Assembly: GCA_045587545.1 (NCBI GenBank)
Contig: JAZNCN010000028.1
Span: 1 to 64,000 of the forward strand
Direction: 5' to 3'
DNA length: 64,000 nucleotides
Source: Caccoplasma_A sp045587545
Lineage (GTDB): Bacteria; Bacteroidota; Bacteroidia; Bacteroidales; G3-4614
This document shows positions 61,866-64,000 of this stretch, one piece after another (positions within the stretch are counted from its first letter, which is position 1; every line of letters begins with the position of its first letter). The position numbers and the translations under genes were made by a program. The notes under the pieces are model-generated. The model did not search any database. It saw only the letters and a list, made by a program, of their open reading frames with translations, and had not been told where the DNA came from.

Positions 61866-63188
61866 ATGGAAACATTTTTAATTAAAGCCCTACAACTGAT
61901 AATGAGTTTATCGTTACTCGTTATTGTACATGAGTTTGGACACTTTTTATTTGCAAGAATATTTAAAGTTAGAGTTGAAAAATTTTATCTGTTTTTTAAT
62001 CCTTGGTTCTCACTTTTTAAGTTTAAACCCAAAAACAGCGATACTGAATATGGCATAGGTTGGTTACCATTGGGCGGTTATGTTAAAATAGCCGGTATGA
62101 TAGACGAATCAATGGATAAAGAACAAATGAAACAACCCGAACAACCTTGGGAATTCCGTTCAAAACCGGCATGGCAAAGACTTTTAATAATGGTTGGAGG
62201 GGTTATGTTTAACTTTATTCTTGCTCTAATTATATATATAATGATAACATTTACATGGGGTAAAACATATATTCCCATGCAAAATGTTACAAATGGTTTG
62301 TCTTATAGCAATGTTGCTTGGGAGGCAGGATTTCAAGAAGGAGATATACCTTTAAGTGCTGATGGTGTTGAACTAAAAGTCCTTGATGGTAAAACAGTAA
62401 GAGCAATTTGTGAAGCAAAAGAGGTTAAAGTTTTAAGAGAAAAAGATACCGTTTCTATTGCTATACCCGAAAATTTTATGCTTAAAATAGTTGCATCACA
62501 AGAGGGCTTTGCATCTTATCGCATAAAACCTATAGTTGCAGAGTTAGTAAAAGGAGGTGGTGCTGAAGCTGCAGGCATAAAACCCGGGACTGAGATTTTA
62601 TCAATTAATTACAAGCTAACAAGTGATGTATCTAAAATTTCCAAAGTTCTTGACAGATACGAAGCCGGAGATAGTGTTAATGTCTGCATCAAAGGCCCAA
62701 ATGGAATAGAATTTGTGAAAGTAAAAATAGATGAGAATAAGAAATTGGGAGTTATGCTTAAACCCATAACTGAGGTATATTCTCCTGTTGTTGAGAAATA
62801 TTCGTTCTTTGAATCAATACCTGTAGGTATAAAACAAGGTTTTGAGACACTTTCGGGTTATGTAAGCGACTTCAAATATATATTCACAAAAGAGGGTGCT
62901 GCAAGTTTAGGTGGTTTTGGAACAATTGGAAGCATATTCCCTGCAACATGGAATTGGGAAGCATTTTGGAATATGACAGCATTCCTATCAATAATTCTGG
63001 CATTTATGAATATTCTTCCTATACCTGCATTAGATGGTGGACACGTTTTATTTTTACTATATGAGGTTATAACTCGTCGCAAACCAAGCGAAAAATTTAT
63101 GGAGTACGCTCAAACAGCAGGAATGATATTTTTATTACTGCTTTTGATTGTTGCTAACGGAAATGATATTATAAGACTCTTTAAATAG
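61866..63188 (+). CDS. rseP: RseP-type site-2 protease
   Basis: Membrane zinc metalloprotease that cuts anti-sigma factors or signal peptides within the membrane. 440 residues: first helix with HEFGH (zinc ligands), second helix after WQRLLIMVGGVMFNF, two PDZ-like domains (about 135-305), and the third zinc ligand in LPIPALDGGHVLF in the C-terminal helix pair. Clustered with dxr, an order often seen in bacteria. Confidence 0.94.
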   Translation: METFLIKALQLIMSLSLLVIVHEFGHFLFARIFKVRVEKFYLFFNPWFSLFKFKPKNSDTEYGIGWLPLGGYVKIAGMIDESMDKEQMKQPEQPWEFRSKPAWQRLLIMVGGVMFNFILALIIYIMITFTWGKTYIPMQNVTNGLSYSNVAWEAGFQEGDIPLSADGVELKVLDGKTVRAICEAKEVKVLREKDTVSIAIPENFMLKIVASQEGFASYRIKPIVAELVKGGGAEAAGIKPGTEILSINYKLTSDVSKISKVLDRYEAGDSVNVCIKGPNGIEFVKVKIDENKKLGVMLKPITEVYSPVVEKYSFFESIPVGIKQGFETLSGYVSDFKYIFTKEGAASLGGFGTIGSIFPATWNWEAFWNMTAFLSIILAFMNILPIPALDGGHVLFLLYEVITRRKPSEKFMEYAQTAGMIFLLLLLIVANGNDIIRLFK

Positions 63189-63193
63189 TTTTT

Positions 63194-64000
63194 ATGAGCA
63201 AATCAAAAATTATATTAAAACCTAAAAAAGAGGATTCACTATTAAGAATGCACCCTTGGATATTTTCAGGTGCAATATTAAAAATTGAGGGTGAACCAGA
63301 AGAGGGTGATGTTGTTGATGTATATTTTAACAACGGGAAGTTTGCGGCTACAGGACACTACCAAATTGGGAGCATAGCAATAAGAGTTCTATCATTTAAA
63401 GAGGTTGAGATTGATTATAATTTTTATAAACAGAGATTGGCAAGCGCATACGATTTACGTTTAGCTTATGGTATTGCGGGCACAGAAAAGAGTAACTGTT
63501 TCAGATTAATTCATGGCGAAGGTGACTTTTTACCAGGATTAATTATTGATATATATGGTTCAACAGCTGTAATGCAGGCGCACTCCCCAGGAATGCACTT
63601 TGCTCGTGAAATCATAGCTGATGCATTAATGGATATTATGCAAGGGGTTATAACAGAGGTTTATTATAAATCAGATACTACTCTACCTTACAAAGCTCAA
63701 TTAGATCCTCAAAACGAATATATCAGAGGTGAATATAAAGGTAATATTGCAATAGAGAATGGTCTAAAATTTTACGTTGACTGGTTAAGAGGACAAAAAA
63801 CAGGATTCTTCGTTGACCAGCGTGATAACAGAGCGTTACTTGAGAAATATGCAAAAAATCGTAAAGTATTGAATATGTTTTGTTATACAGGTGGATTCTC
63901 TTTCTATGCTATGAGAGGTGGAGCTGAATTGGTTCACTCGGTTGATAGCTCGGCAAAGGCCATTGATTTGACAAAGAAAAATGTTGAGATGAATTTTCCC
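63194..64000 (+). CDS. Class I SAM-dependent rRNA methyltransferase (RlmI-like), 3' truncated by the window
   Basis: 269 codons are visible, starting MSKSKIILKPKKEDSLLRMH 5 bp after rseP. An N-terminal PUA domain (about 1-75) is followed by an EEHEE-type linker and the Rossmann methyltransferase (GQKTGFFVDQRDNRALL, then VLNMFCYTGGFSFYA as the SAM-binding motif). Family members make m5C in 23S rRNA. The frame runs off the right edge, so the end of the protein is not seen. Confidence 0.88.
   Translation, partial: MSKSKIILKPKKEDSLLRMHPWIFSGAILKIEGEPEEGDVVDVYFNNGKFAATGHYQIGSIAIRVLSFKEVEIDYNFYKQRLASAYDLRLAYGIAGTEKSNCFRLIHGEGDFLPGLIIDIYGSTAVMQAHSPGMHFAREIIADALMDIMQGVITEVYYKSDTTLPYKAQLDPQNEYIRGEYKGNIAIENGLKFYVDWLRGQKTGFFVDQRDNRALLEKYAKNRKVLNMFCYTGGFSFYAMRGGAELVHSVDSSAKAIDLTKKNVEMNFP

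Overview
The window comes from the chromosome of an AT-rich member of the Bacteroidota, most likely the order Bacteroidales. Evidence: the short primary sigma factor lacking region 1.1 (35784-36644), repeated promoter boxes of the Bacteroidetes type (TTTG, about 20 nt, TAnnTTTG), a TonB-dependent receptor with an N-terminal carboxypeptidase-like domain, a DUF4293 protein, KdsC, and the gene sets hisH-A-F-IE and leuA-C-D-cimA-leuB. The family cannot be fixed from this sequence. No rRNA, tRNA or CRISPR array was seen.

Layout. 1-460: two exact 84-bp tandem repeats, then a long imperfect palindrome. 464-2901: an aminotransferase and an FtsX-type permease. 2947-9846: a minus-strand operon purU-hisH-hisA-hisF-hisIE-ftsE-lysC-lysA with its promoter and terminator. 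9933-23708: an accessory island, all on the minus strand. It holds a solitary LytTR regulator, several secreted or membrane proteins of unknown role, and a eukaryote-like signalling cluster: FHA protein, leucine-rich-repeat protein, acidic repeat membrane protein, caspase-like peptidase, FHA/zinc-ribbon protein, PP2C phosphatase, Ser/Thr kinase fused to a formylglycine-generating-enzyme-like domain, and a secreted protein. 24015-30490: the leucine operon, preceded by a leader-peptide attenuator. 30504-39211: housekeeping genes (nucleotidyltransferase, ECF sigma factor, rpe, comEC, primary sigma factor, prmA, a YtxH/holin-like trio). 39278-40924: relics of a phage, including a 5'-truncated MuF-type polymorphic toxin. 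40970-64000: acetyltransferase, DNA glycosylase-like protein, GH2 glycosidase, dapA, ligA, uvrA, htrA, TonB receptor, nitroreductase, kdsC, maf, an ATP-grasp-like protein, acyl-ACP thioesterase, dxr, rseP, and an rRNA methyltransferase cut by the window end.

The most interesting part is the island. Two copies of a structured element of about 175-180 nt (10424-10603 and 23534-23708), in the same orientation, bracket almost all of it. Read on the minus strand, each copy ends in an intrinsic-terminator-like hairpin plus T-tract. One lies just upstream of the first FHA gene and the other upstream of the LytTR gene. Their 5' halves can pair with the 5' arm and loop of their own terminator hairpin, the arrangement of a transcription attenuator. 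Beside the left copy is a 49-codon remnant in which the first 23 or so codons of a kinase like the intact one are joined directly to the end of its catalytic domain. I read this as a signalling module under a candidate cis-regulatory RNA, with the decayed remains of a second module.

The leucine operon has a 19-residue leader peptide rich in both Leu and Ile. This fits an operon that carries both leuABCD and a citramalate-synthase-like gene. The amino-acid genes (lysA, lysC, dapA, his, leu) indicate that the organism makes its own Lys, His and Leu, and probably Ile.
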